Assembly: GCF_042651485.1 (NCBI RefSeq)
Contig: NZ_JBHSDH010000013.1
Location: 1,364,001-1,428,000, forward strand
Reading direction: 5' to 3'
Origin: Sphingorhabdus_B arenilitoris
GTDB lineage: Bacteria > Pseudomonadota > Alphaproteobacteria > Sphingomonadales > Sphingomonadaceae
DNA: 64,000 bases
This document shows positions 50,547 to 59,275 of this stretch, one piece after another (the stretch's first letter is position 1; every line of letters begins with the position of its first letter). The notes beneath the pieces are model-generated. The model saw only the letters and a list, made by a program, of their open reading frames with translations. It searched no databases and was not told the DNA's origin. A program made the position numbers and the translations under genes.

Positions 50547-50978
50547 TCAGCGGGTAATGCCGAGCCGTTCAAATTCGCGGCGCAGATCGTCGCTGATCGG
50601 GACCGAGCCGCTCGCTTCCGTGAGGACGATTGTGGTCAGGCAGGTGGCCTTGCATTCGCCATCCTGAAATGCGGCGGATGCAATGTCCCAGCTGCTATTG
50701 CCGATCCGGCTGATCCCGCTGGCAATGCGCACTGGCTGCGGGAAATGTGCCTCGGCAATATAGTTGATATCGACCGCTGCGATTAACCAGCGTTGCCCCT
50801 CGGTCCGGCGCTGCGCCGCGATGCTGTGGTTAAACATTCCCCGGCCATGTTCAAACAGCCCGGCCATCGATACATTGTTGATATGGCCCAGCAGATCGAG
50901 GTCGGCAAAGCGGGTTTCGGTCAAATGGCTAAAGGGATAGCTTTCGGGTAGCAATTGCCACGGTTCAGGGCGGGCCAT
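50547..50978 (-). CDS. Acyl-CoA thioesterase, 4HBT hot-dog family
   Basis: The 143-residue single hot-dog protein has TETRFADLDLLGHINNVSMA with the catalytic Asp, followed by GLFEHGRGMFN on the long helix. This is the 4-hydroxybenzoyl-CoA thioesterase pattern. The substrate is unknown; an acyl-CoA dehydrogenase gene lies upstream on the same strand but a terminator separates them. Confidence 0.85.
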   Translation of the reverse strand: MARPEPWQLLPESYPFSHLTETRFADLDLLGHINNVSMAGLFEHGRGMFNHSIAAQRRTEGQRWLIAAVDINYIAEAHFPQPVRIASGISRIGNSSWDIASAAFQDGECKATCLTTIVLTEASGSVPISDDLRREFERLGITR

Positions 50979-50992
50979 ATTTTTACTTTCAT

Positions 50993-51033
50993 CAAAATAA
51001 AATCGCCGCCCCCAAACAGATCAGGGGTGGCGA
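50993..51033 (-). terminator. Intrinsic terminator after the acyl-CoA dehydrogenase gene
   Basis: On the minus strand a 10-bp stem (TCGCCACCCC with GGGGGCGGCGA, one mismatch) is followed by TTTTATTTT. Confidence 0.7.
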
Positions 51034-51059
51034 CGTCAAGTCAAAGATTGGGTTGCCGG

Positions 51060-52214
51060 TTACAGGCTGCGTCCGATCAGCTCTTTCATAATCTCGCTGG
51101 TACCGCCGAAAATCCGGGTAACGCGGGCACCGCGCCACATTTTGGCAATGGCATACTCATTCATATATCCCGCGCCGCCATGTAATTGCAGGCATTTGTC
51201 CATCACTTCCCATTGCAATTCGGTATGCCACAGCTTGGCCGCTGCGCCCTCTTCGGCGGTCAGCTCTTTTTTATAATGGCGGTTCAAGGCCCAATCGAGA
51301 TGCGCCCAGCCAACTTGCAGCTTTGCCTTAATATCGGCCAAGACAAATTTGGTATTTTGAAAATCAAACACGGTTTTGCCAAACGCTTTGCGTTCTTTCA
51401 CGAAGGCGACGGTTTCGTCGAACGCCTTTTGCGTCGATGCCATGGCCGATACGGCGATGGACAGACGTTCCTGCGGCAATTCGCTCATCAAATAGATGAA
51501 GCCTTTGCCCTCTTCGCCAAGACAATTGGTCATCGGCACACGGACATCTTCGAAAAATAACTCCGATGTATCGGCTTCATCCATGCCGATTTTGTCGAGG
51601 TTGCGGCCGCGCTTAAAACCTTCGCGTTCCGCCTCCACCAGGATAATCGAAACGCCCTTCCAAGCGGGCTGAACTTCGGTGTCGGTTTTGGCGCAGACCA
51701 ATATCAGGTCGGCATTCTGCCCATTGGTGATATAGGTTTTGCTGCCGTTGATGACATAGTGATTGCCGTCTTTTTTGGCCGTGGTCGTCATGCTTTGCAG
51801 GTCGGATCCCGTGCCAGGCTCAGTCATGGCGATGGCGGTTACTACCTCGCCCGACACCAATTTGGGCAGCCAATGTTTCTTCTGCTCTTCGCTGCCATAG
51901 CTGACGAGATAATTGACCACGATATCGCTTTGCAGCGAAAATCCAGTGGCCGCACCGCCATAGTAGCTGCTTTCTTCGTCAACGATGGCGTTATAACCGA
52001 AATCGAGACCTAGACCGCCATATTCCTCCGGCACAGTCGGGCATAACATCCCCAATTCCCCTGCCTTGGGCCAGATAGATTTGGGGACAATTTTTTCTTC
52101 CTGCCATTTCGCGGCATTGGGAGCGATTTCATTTTCCATAAATTGCCGCACGGTGCGGCGAAACGCTTCATGATCTTCGTTATAGGCACTGCGGGGGATG
52201 CTATCCAATGACAT
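51060..52214 (-). CDS. Acyl-CoA dehydrogenase
   Basis: This FAD enzyme of 384 residues introduces the alpha-beta double bond in acyl-CoA. Signatures: VTAIAMTEPGTGSDLQSM in the middle domain, FEDVRVPMTNCLGEEGKGF, and the C-terminal QLHGGAGYMNEYAIAKMWR plus IFGGTSEIMKELI. The substrate may be medium or long chain or a more complex acid. ATG 52214 follows AGGAGA; an extension to 52250 is rejected. An 18-bp palindrome identical to the one before the P450 gene lies 70 bases upstream of the start. Confidence 0.95.
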   Translation of the reverse strand: MSLDSIPRSAYNEDHEAFRRTVRQFMENEIAPNAAKWQEEKIVPKSIWPKAGELGMLCPTVPEEYGGLGLDFGYNAIVDEESSYYGGAATGFSLQSDIVVNYLVSYGSEEQKKHWLPKLVSGEVVTAIAMTEPGTGSDLQSMTTTAKKDGNHYVINGSKTYITNGQNADLILVCAKTDTEVQPAWKGVSIILVEAEREGFKRGRNLDKIGMDEADTSELFFEDVRVPMTNCLGEEGKGFIYLMSELPQERLSIAVSAMASTQKAFDETVAFVKERKAFGKTVFDFQNTKFVLADIKAKLQVGWAHLDWALNRHYKKELTAEEGAAAKLWHTELQWEVMDKCLQLHGGAGYMNEYAIAKMWRGARVTRIFGGTSEIMKELIGRSL

Positions 52215-52284
52215 GGCTATTCTCCTATTGAGCTGAATTTTTATCGGCAATTGACAGCTTGTTTACGCGAACGTCAAGTTGTTT

Positions 52285-52302
52285 TTTAATCGCACGATTA
52301 AA
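52285..52302. promoter_or_regulatory. Palindromic operator in front of the acyl-CoA dehydrogenase gene
   Basis: TTTAATCGCACGATTAAA is the exact reverse complement of the site at 29368-29385. It lies between the MFS gene end and the acyl-CoA dehydrogenase start. A possible promoter for the minus strand (TTGACG, 17 bases, TCAATT) is directly downstream of it. Confidence 0.65.
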
Positions 52303-52364
52303 TTCATGCAATGCCAGTAAAATCCTTATGCCGCGCCATTACGGTTTGGCGGAAAAACGCGCCG

Positions 52365-53789
52365 TCAATTCATTTTGGCAACCATGTCTTTGTGCAAAGT
52401 TTTCGATGTCATCAGATATACGAGCCCGGCAACGCCGAATAGCAAGGACACCAGCTTAACCGATTGACGCAGACCTTCTGCGCTCATCTGCGAGCAAAAT
52501 GCGGCTTTGGTCGCGCCCAGATTTTGCAGCAACGTGGCTCCGTCGCCTTTGCACATCGGAATGGTAAGTTCACCCGCAAATTGCGATGAGGCCAGAAACG
52601 CCGTTGCATAATGATCACTCAGCAATCCGACCACCAAAGGCCCTGCGCCATAGCCAATGAAATTGACGACGAAGAGCATGATTGCAATCGCCGTCGCGCG
52701 TGAACGGGCGCCTACAACACCCTGACAAATCGTATATTGCGCGCCCAAATAGCTATAATGCAGGATTGCAGCTGCAAATAGCAGCCAGAATGCGATGAAC
52801 GGATCGCTGCTGCCAAATCCGAACCAATAAAAAGGAACGGCGAGGATAAGGCCATATCCGGGCAGCCAGGCCACCGCAGTGCCGAAACGGCCGCTTAATT
52901 TTTCGGTGAGGAAACCGCCCAAAAATGTCCCACCTGCCGCAGCGAGGCCAAGAGGTATCAAAAATTGCGTAGCAACCTGCGCTAAGCTGAGATCATAGGC
53001 CCTGACAAAAAAAGATGCCTGAAATGACGAAACACCATAGCCGACAAACGCGACTATCGTCGCCGCTGTGACGTTGAGCCAGTAGCTTCTGTTGCCCGCC
53101 AGCCGTCCCAAAGTTTCCCCAAATCCACGCGATTCCACTTTGGGCGTTCCCACCGGGTCTGAATAGCCGCGCGGCGGCTCCTTTATCGTGAACCAGACGA
53201 CGACACCTACCAATATGCCGGGAATACCGAGCAGCAAAAACGCCTCTCTCCATGAAAAGGCCTGCGCAATCGGTCCGCCAAAGGCCGCCGCAAGCACGCT
53301 GCCCAACGTCACGCCCATGGCATAAACGGCCAGCGCCCGGGCCCGGCTGCGCGGCGGAAAATAATCGGCGATGATCGAATTGGCCGGCGGCGTCAGCCCC
53401 GCCTCACCAATGCCGACCCCGACACGGAAAGCGAGTAGCGCGATAAAGCTGCCCGCAAGACCGCATAGCGCGGTCATCAGCGACCAGATTACGATGCTGA
53501 TGGCGATGATCTTTACCCGGTTCATTCGTTCCGCAAGCCGGGCGATAGGTATACCAGCAATGGTGTAGAGAAGCGCGAAGCCAAATCCTGATAACAAGCC
53601 GAATTGCCAATCTTTCAGGCCAAATTCATTAATGATCGGTTCAGACAGGACCTGAATTAAAATGCGGTCAATGAAGTTGAGGGTGTAGCACAACAACAAG
53701 GTGAACAGGACATAATTGCGATAACCCGGCGTGCCAAACGCTTGACCGGTTGAGGTTGATCCCGCTGCTGCTTCCGCGCTGCTGGCCAT
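52365..53789 (-). CDS. MFS transporter, spinster-like
   Basis: The 474-residue protein has 12 hydrophobic segments. It begins with YRNYVLFTLLLCYTLNFIDR, the MFS loop 2-3 motif ARLAERMNRVKI, and VGVGIGEAGLTPPANSIIAD, a combination usual in spinster-type MFS proteins of sphingomonads. A large periplasmic loop with Cys is near the C-terminus (IPMCKGDGATLL and AAFCSQMSAEG). The substrate is unknown. ATG 53789 follows AGGAGAG; the frame to 53897 overlaps the divergent phosphatase gene and is rejected. Confidence 0.9.
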   Translation of the reverse strand: MASSAEAAAGSTSTGQAFGTPGYRNYVLFTLLLCYTLNFIDRILIQVLSEPIINEFGLKDWQFGLLSGFGFALLYTIAGIPIARLAERMNRVKIIAISIVIWSLMTALCGLAGSFIALLAFRVGVGIGEAGLTPPANSIIADYFPPRSRARALAVYAMGVTLGSVLAAAFGGPIAQAFSWREAFLLLGIPGILVGVVVWFTIKEPPRGYSDPVGTPKVESRGFGETLGRLAGNRSYWLNVTAATIVAFVGYGVSSFQASFFVRAYDLSLAQVATQFLIPLGLAAAGGTFLGGFLTEKLSGRFGTAVAWLPGYGLILAVPFYWFGFGSSDPFIAFWLLFAAAILHYSYLGAQYTICQGVVGARSRATAIAIMLFVVNFIGYGAGPLVVGLLSDHYATAFLASSQFAGELTIPMCKGDGATLLQNLGATKAAFCSQMSAEGLRQSVKLVSLLFGVAGLVYLMTSKTLHKDMVAKMN

Positions 53790-53873
53790 ATTCGCTCTCC
53801 TCTTTATTTTTATTCTCTCTGCGTTAATGCGTAAGCAAGCCGTAGACAAAGCGCAAGCCAAGAAGAGTGCCGC

Positions 53874-54356
53874 ATGACCGTCATCCGTCCGATACAATCC
53901 GTTTTATTCGTCTGCTTGGGCAATATCTGCCGTTCTCCCCTCGCCGAGGCAGCTATGCGTCAAGCCGCTAAGCAGAAGGATTTGACGCTGAAGATTGACT
54001 CTGCTGGCACGGGCGACTGGCATATTGGCCATGCCCCGGATCGGCGCGCTAGGGCTGCGGCGCTGCAATATGGCGGCATTGATATTTCGGCATATAAGGC
54101 GCGGCAAGTGCGCCAAAGCGATTTTGTGGAATTTGATCTGATTTGCGCTTTGGACAGCAATAACCTTACCGATTTACAGGCCATGAGCGGGACCGGGACG
54201 GCGCAGTTAAGCTTGCTGCTTGACCATTTGCCGGGCTGGCAGGGGCAAAGCGTGGCTGATCCCTATTATGGCGATGAAGATGACTTTGCCTCCTGCTGGC
54301 ATCAGGTGCAGGCGGCCACCGAAAGTCTGGCGCATATGCTGGCAAAAAATGGTTAG
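53874..54356 (+). CDS. Low-molecular-weight protein-tyrosine phosphatase
   Basis: The 160-residue enzyme has the P-loop CLGNICRSP near residue 14 (CX5R) and the general-acid motif DPYYGDEDDF near 130. It dephosphorylates phosphotyrosine proteins, often in exopolysaccharide or stress control, but no kinase or polysaccharide gene is adjacent. The TAG stop codon is formed by the first bases of the 270-bp inverted-repeat element, so the original C-terminus may have been changed by insertion. Confidence 0.92.
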   Translation: MTVIRPIQSVLFVCLGNICRSPLAEAAMRQAAKQKDLTLKIDSAGTGDWHIGHAPDRRARAAALQYGGIDISAYKARQVRQSDFVEFDLICALDSNNLTDLQAMSGTGTAQLSLLLDHLPGWQGQSVADPYYGDEDDFASCWHQVQAATESLAHMLAKNG

Positions 54357-54622
54357 GGTCCGGACCCAATAGAAACAGCATCGAGGCGTCAAAATGGCAA
54401 AGATATTGGGGCAAAATGCGCGCAGTCAGGCAGTTATTCTGCCTGCAAGCGTATTTTGCGACGAGATCGAAGCCATTTTGACGTCCTTTAGGATTTGACC
54501 CATTTTGCCCAGTGCTGCGTCAGCAAGCCTTGAGATATATGTATATCCCGGCGGCTCACTTCCTAGCCCTGAGCAAAATGGCTTCAAACCTCGGTGCTGT
54601 TTCTATCGAGTCCGGACCCTAA
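54353..54622. mobile_element. MITE-like element with 34-bp terminal inverted repeats
   Basis: The left end 54353-54386 starts TTAGGGTCCGGAC and continues ATAGAAACAGCATCGAGG. The right end 54589-54622 is its inverted copy with few mismatches (CCTCGGTGCTGTTTCTATCG, then GTCCGGACCCTAA). Inside, nested inverted repeats (GTCAAAATGGC with GCCATTTTGAC, GCAAAATGCG with CGTATTTTGC, CAGGCAG with CTGCCTG) would fold the left half into one long hairpin. No open frame is inside. No clear target duplication is visible. It lies between the phosphatase and Bax-inhibitor-like genes. Confidence 0.7.
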
Positions 54623-54735
54623 CTCCCCGGTCACGATATTCTTTGCGTAATTTGTCCGGTTTTGCTTGAAATAGACTGAAAAACACCCGATATTATCGAA
54701 TAAGGCTATCGTGCCGTGTTTTTGAGGAGATTATT

Positions 54736-55479
54736 ATGTCCGAATGGCTAGACCCGCAACAACGTCAAGCGGAAGCCGCTATGGCTTCGCGGGCCGGTGT
54801 CCAAGAAGCCGCAGCGATTGATCAGGGACTTCGGTCCCATATGCTGAAAGTCTATAATTATATGGCGTCGGCTGTGCTTTTGACCGGCATTGTCGCCATG
54901 ACATTTGCGCAAACCCAATTTGCGCAAGATTTGATGTTGAACCCTAGCTTGCTTAGCTGGGTAATCATTCTTTCGCCGCTGGTCGCTGTATTGGTGATGA
55001 GCTTTGGCGTGAACAAGCTGTCAACTCCGGCTTTGCAGGCAATTTTCTGGGGCTTCGCTGTCCTTATGGGATTGTCCATGTCGCGTATCTTCATGATGTT
55101 CACCGGCGAGTCTATCGCACAAACCTTTTTTGCTGCCTCGGCTGCTTTTGCAGGTTTGAGCTTGTGGGGTTACACGACGAAAAAGGATTTGAGCGGCTGG
55201 GGTAACTTTCTGATCATGGGTGTGGTCGGCTTGATCGTCGCATCGATTGTGAATATTTTCTTGGGCTCAGACACAATGGGCTGGGTTATCAGCTTTCTGG
55301 GCGTCCTGATTTTTGCAGGATTGACCGCCTATGACACGCAGATGATCAAGAATGTCTATTTGCAGGTGCGCGGTTCCGATATGGTCGGCAAAGCGGCCAT
55401 CATGGGTGCGTTGAGCCTGTATCTGGACTTTATCAATATGTTCCAGTTTCTGCTGAGCTTCTTTGGCAGTCAGGATTGA
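54736..55479 (+). CDS. Bax inhibitor-1/YccA family membrane protein
   Basis: The 247-residue protein has seven hydrophobic segments and the UPF0005 pattern: HMLKVYNYMASAVLLTGIVA near the N-terminus, GYTTKKDLSGWG in the middle, and GLTAYDTQMIKNVYLQ plus ALSLYLDFINMFQFLLSFFG at the end. Homologues bind FtsH or act as calcium-leak channels. ATG 54736 after GAGGAGA. Ends before a clear terminator. Confidence 0.95.
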   Translation: MSEWLDPQQRQAEAAMASRAGVQEAAAIDQGLRSHMLKVYNYMASAVLLTGIVAMTFAQTQFAQDLMLNPSLLSWVIILSPLVAVLVMSFGVNKLSTPALQAIFWGFAVLMGLSMSRIFMMFTGESIAQTFFAASAAFAGLSLWGYTTKKDLSGWGNFLIMGVVGLIVASIVNIFLGSDTMGWVISFLGVLIFAGLTAYDTQMIKNVYLQVRGSDMVGKAAIMGALSLYLDFINMFQFLLSFFGSQD

Positions 55480-55521
55480 TGGTTCGACCATTAAATCGAA
55501 GGTTCATGTAAAATCAGCTAT

Positions 55522-55553
55522 AAAGGCCCGGTTGGAAACTTCCGGGCCTTTTT
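55522..55553 (+). terminator. Intrinsic terminator after the Bax-inhibitor-like gene
   Basis: The stem AAGGCCCGG / CCGGGCCTT around TTGGAAACTT is followed by TTTTC. Confidence 0.8.
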
Positions 55554-55647
55554 CTTTGTCCCAAAAGCTAAGCCCCCTTTATTTTTCCGGCGACATGGTG
55601 TTGAACGGTGATTAACAGGAATGGGCAATGGTAATGGAGAATATCAA

Positions 55648-56376
55648 ATGAGCTTGGGGCTTCGCAACTTGGGTGTGGTTTTCGCCTTCACGGTCATTGC
55701 AGCTTGCACGCCAAAGCCGCCGCCCGCTCCCATTCCGCCACCGCCGCCAGTCATTGTCGCGCCCCCGCCGCCGCCAGCTCGGCCGCTTCCGCCTGCGGGT
55801 GCTGCGGCGACGTTAATTATGCCTCCCGTTGGTATTGACGGCGTCCGTGAAACACCCAACAGGTTTATCAGCAGCAATGAAGCCGTGTGGCATTTCCGTT
55901 CCGCGATCAACGTCGCCGCGCTCAATTGTCAGGGTCCGGTATGGGATGCAATTGCAACCAATTACAACAGCTTCATCGGCAATAATAAATTGACGCTGCG
56001 CAAAATCAGCAAGGTGATCGATCAGGAATATAAAACCCGCTATCCCGGTGAAAATGCTTTGCGGGTTCGCGATACCAAAATGACCGATTTATATAATTAC
56101 TTCTCCTTACCAACGGTCAGACAAGAATTCTGCGATGCTGCGCTGATCAAAAGCCAAGAAGCCGCTGCAGTCGATTGGCGCGTTTTGCCCGAATATAGCG
56201 TCGGTGCATTGAGCGACCTAGACGGAATTTTCATCCGCTTTTTCGACAGCTATGCCCAATATGAGGCGAAACTGGCCGAATGGAACCGCTTATACGGCGC
56301 GCCAGCGCAAGCCAGCGGCCTTGCTCCCACAGGCTATGCCCCGTCCGCAGATATCAGCAGCGAACCGATCGGATAA
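55648..56376 (+). CDS. Proline-rich lipoprotein of unknown function
   Basis: Function not recognised. Signal with lipobox VIAAC (Cys near residue 20), then a Pro-rich linker (about 25 Pro in 45 residues), then a helical domain from RFISSNEAVWHFRSAINVAA to the C-terminus. That domain includes NCQGPVWDAIATNYNSFIGN and VRQEFCDAALIKSQE. ATG 55648 with GGAGA at 7 bases. The Pro-rich spacer suggests a domain held away from the outer membrane. Confidence 0.7.
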   Translation: MSLGLRNLGVVFAFTVIAACTPKPPPAPIPPPPPVIVAPPPPPARPLPPAGAAATLIMPPVGIDGVRETPNRFISSNEAVWHFRSAINVAALNCQGPVWDAIATNYNSFIGNNKLTLRKISKVIDQEYKTRYPGENALRVRDTKMTDLYNYFSLPTVRQEFCDAALIKSQEAAAVDWRVLPEYSVGALSDLDGIFIRFFDSYAQYEAKLAEWNRLYGAPAQASGLAPTGYAPSADISSEPIG

Positions 56377-56430
56377 ATTAGCGGGAGGGCCAGTGTCTTT
56401 CGTATTTTTGTCCCAAATGCACCGCCCCAT

Positions 56431-56859
56431 TTACGCCATTTGGATATAATCGCGCATTGCCGCCGCTTCTGCTTCGATTTTTTCTATCCGGTGTTTGACC
56501 AGATCGCCGATGGAAATAAATCCGGTCAGATTTCCTGCGTCGACCACCGGCAAATGCCGGATACGCCGCCGCGTCATAAGCGAAAGCGCGGATAATATCG
56601 GTGTGTCGCTGCTCACCATTATGGCGGGCGCAGTCATCACCTCCCCCACTTTTTTATCGAGCATTGCGGTTCCATGCATGGCCAAACCGTAAATCACATC
56701 GCGCTCGGAGAATATACCTGCAACGATATTTCCGTCCATAACGGGAAGCGCGCCAATTTTTTGTTCGGCAAGCCGCGCCGCGGCTAATGCAACGCTCTCA
56801 TCTGCTGTGGCATTATATATGGGGCCTTCGCGGCCTGCTAATATCGCTGATATTGTCAT
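56431..56859 (-). CDS. CBS-domain pair protein
   Basis: The 142-residue product has two CBS repeats: AARLAEQKIGALPVMDGNIV with GIFSERDVIYG, and ALSLMTRRRIRHLPVVDAG with GFISIGDLVKHRI. Such free-standing CBS modules bind adenine nucleotides and act as energy sensors; no partner enzyme is adjacent. Confidence 0.9.
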   Translation of the reverse strand: MTISAILAGREGPIYNATADESVALAAARLAEQKIGALPVMDGNIVAGIFSERDVIYGLAMHGTAMLDKKVGEVMTAPAIMVSSDTPILSALSLMTRRRIRHLPVVDAGNLTGFISIGDLVKHRIEKIEAEAAAMRDYIQMA

Positions 56860-56923
56860 ATCCCTCTCCTATTCGTCTTGCGTCTGGGCAAGGTTATAGC
56901 ATAGAGAAGCGTCAGGATAAAAT

Positions 56924-57217
56924 ATGGTGAACCCCTCCCCCCTTGATGATCCCGATTATGCGGAATTTGCGTGGAAGCGTTATTGGCGGCTGATGCGCTG
57001 GATGGCGGCGTTTACCATATCGATCACCATATTGGTGCTGGGTGCATTTTGGTTCAAATATGGCTGGGTATCGATCCATTTCTACATTGCCACAGCCGGA
57101 GCGATGATTGCTGCGATATTACTCACCGCAAGCCTGATGGGGCTTGTCTTCTTGTCCAGCGGTACGGGGCATGACGAATCCATCGACGACCCATTCCGCG
57201 ACGAAGCCGACAAATAA
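56924..57217 (+). CDS. Small membrane protein, 2 TM
   Basis: Function not recognised. 97 residues with two hydrophobic segments (MAAFTISITILVLGAFWF and FYIATAGAMIAAILLTASLM) and an acidic C-terminus (DESIDDPFRDEADK). It lies 12 bases before the YciA-type thioesterase gene and is probably cotranscribed with it. Confidence 0.75.
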   Translation: MVNPSPLDDPDYAEFAWKRYWRLMRWMAAFTISITILVLGAFWFKYGWVSIHFYIATAGAMIAAILLTASLMGLVFLSSGTGHDESIDDPFRDEADK

Positions 57218-57229
57218 AGGTATATCCTT

Positions 57230-57625
57230 ATGACCGATGAAATACGCAATCTGCCGAAACGCAGCGACCCCGTGCTGCGGGTGGTGCCTGCGCAAAAGGA
57301 TATTAACGCCAATGGCCATATTTTCGGCGGATGGGTGCTGAGCCAGATGGACATCGCTGGCGGGATAGTTGCGGCGCGCATTGCACAAGGTCCGACGGCC
57401 ACCGTCGCAATTGAAACGATGGAATTTATCGCACCGATTTTGCTGCGCGATATTATCTCTGTCTATGCGAAATTGGAGAGACGCGGGCGGTCATCCATGG
57501 CTATTCGGATCGAAGTGATCGCGACGCGCGACCGGGGACAGCAAGAGGTTAAGGTAACCGAAGGTCTGTTCACTTTCGTTGCGCTAGATGAAAATCACCG
57601 GCCGCGGCCTCTACCACAGGATTAG
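57230..57625 (+). CDS. Acyl-CoA thioesterase, YciA type
   Basis: The 131-residue hot-dog protein hydrolyses acyl-CoA. The family motif INANGHIFGGWVLSQMDIAG contains the catalytic Asp, followed by TVAIETMEFIAPI and the strand FTFVALDENHRPRPL. It sits behind a small membrane protein gene. The usual role is recycling CoA from a broad set of acyl-CoAs. Confidence 0.9.
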   Translation: MTDEIRNLPKRSDPVLRVVPAQKDINANGHIFGGWVLSQMDIAGGIVAARIAQGPTATVAIETMEFIAPILLRDIISVYAKLERRGRSSMAIRIEVIATRDRGQQEVKVTEGLFTFVALDENHRPRPLPQD

Positions 57626-57653
57626 GCCCAGGATTGGCAACGGGATTAGGCGG

Positions 57654-59270
57654 TCACCGCTTAAAGCTGATGCGATAGGCCAAATTCATTTCATCATTGC
57701 CGGGCAGCGTGACAAACCAGATATTCTTGCCATCCACGCGGCGGACATTATCGGGCAACCTCCCTATCCCCTCTGGCAATTCAATCTCTGCCTCAATGTC
57801 AAACGGGTTGGCATTGGTTAGTTTCAGGCTGATATCATATCCATTGGCGTCATTTGCAGTGATCAGATGGAGAAGCTTTACCTGATTGCTGGCGGGCATG
57901 ACCCATTCAATCTTATCCCCGACGGCGCGGTCGGCGACTTTTACTTCACCGGCCAGCAAATAAGCGGACATGGCATTTTCGAATACCATCCCTTGCCCGG
58001 ACGGTAGCGGCACGCCAAGGCCTTTTTCCTCGTCATTTTTGCTGATCAATGTCGGCAGGACCGGAATATAATTGTTGCCGCCATATAGGGTCTCGCGCTT
58101 CACCCGGTATATCAGCTTAAATTCCGCCTCCGGCTGCACGATCATCGCGACTTGTTTCTGCCCTTTGGCCTTCACGTCCATCGGTTCGGGCACGCGGTAT
58201 AATTTCAAATCGCCAAGTTCCTCCTGCTGCGCCACAATTGCGGGCGCTGGCGGAGGAGGAGGAGGCGCGGGTGCCATCGCCATCTCCATAGGCGCCCCCT
58301 TCATCCGCGATGCTGTGACAATAATTGATTCAGCCGCCGCATCCTCATATTCGACGAAGGATGGATTGGTGAAGGTGCCATAAGGCTGCCGAAAGGGCAC
58401 TTGATCGGTGCGCTGCATTGGCCAGCATTGTAGTCGCAAAAACGGGTCAGGACCAGCGGGAAGCGCAGCATTGCGTTCTTTATTCAGCTTTCCTGCCACC
58501 ACCTGCAGGCTCGCCTGATCAAAGCTTTGATTGCCGCCATTGGCCACGGTGAGCCAGGCAAAGACATTCATATCCAGTTTATGATCCGCCGCAATATCGC
58601 CTGCATTCAGCACATAATTGGCCTGCCAGTCAAAACCAGCAGCCATATAGCTGAGCGTGACGGTGGCGTTCACCGCTTTGCTGCTTTGCGTGATAACCGA
58701 CAATGTCGGCTTTGCTGCCAGATCCTTTGGTACGCGCGCAAAATTCAACTTTTCAGGAAGGCCGGTGCAGCGTAGCGCTTCAAAGCCCTCACCAGTTTCC
58801 AATATCACGCCGCCGCCGGGACCTGCGGTAATCATCGCATTTTGTTTGCGCGATATGCCGGTTGCCTTGTTGGTGCGGGTCAGCTCAACCTCGCGCTTCA
58901 GATAGGCATCGATCAATCCGGCGGGTGACAATAGCCGGGCATCGCGGTTTTTCTCTTTGACCCCTTCGGGCAGGCCGGTGACAATGGCGCTTTCGGGATA
59001 CATACCCTCTGACACGCCTTCAAATCGGATCACCGATTCGCCCGCTGGAATCTGGATCGTGCGCGTTTCAGTGATGAGCGCATAGCCCCCGGGCCAATTT
59101 GAGTTAATCACCTGCTCACCCCGGTAGGGATCACGATACACCGTCATAATCACCGATGCCGGTCCGTCCGATGTCACCAGCGCCGGGCCTTTTGCCTGCA
59201 CGGCTGCGGGTAACGCGGCATATAGCGCGGTAAGGGAGCCAGCCAAAGCAAAGACGAAGCGCATAATCAT
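57654..59270 (-). CDS. DUF4139-domain secreted protein (copy 2)
   Basis: A 538-residue exported protein with signal peptide ending AAVQA. The DUF4139 pattern is seen in SVIRFEGVSEGMYPESAIVT at the N-terminal half, VTLSYMAAGFDWQANYVLNA in the middle and MNLAYRISFKR at the end. A Pro/Ala loop is near residue 335. It follows the related gene at 59276 after 5 bases. Function unknown; the domain is beta-rich and typical of envelope proteins. The start is ATG 59270 or the in-frame ATG at 59264. Confidence 0.82.
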   Translation of the reverse strand: MIMRFVFALAGSLTALYAALPAAVQAKGPALVTSDGPASVIMTVYRDPYRGEQVINSNWPGGYALITETRTIQIPAGESVIRFEGVSEGMYPESAIVTGLPEGVKEKNRDARLLSPAGLIDAYLKREVELTRTNKATGISRKQNAMITAGPGGGVILETGEGFEALRCTGLPEKLNFARVPKDLAAKPTLSVITQSSKAVNATVTLSYMAAGFDWQANYVLNAGDIAADHKLDMNVFAWLTVANGGNQSFDQASLQVVAGKLNKERNAALPAGPDPFLRLQCWPMQRTDQVPFRQPYGTFTNPSFVEYEDAAAESIIVTASRMKGAPMEMAMAPAPPPPPPAPAIVAQQEELGDLKLYRVPEPMDVKAKGQKQVAMIVQPEAEFKLIYRVKRETLYGGNNYIPVLPTLISKNDEEKGLGVPLPSGQGMVFENAMSAYLLAGEVKVADRAVGDKIEWVMPASNQVKLLHLITANDANGYDISLKLTNANPFDIEAEIELPEGIGRLPDNVRRVDGKNIWFVTLPGNDEMNLAYRISFKR

Positions 59271-59275
59271 GCGGA

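Noticed and set aside
53790..53897. 36-residue N-terminal extension of the MFS transporter
   Set aside because: It would overlap the divergent phosphatase gene, lacks the family pattern, and ATG 53789 has a good AGGAGAG site.
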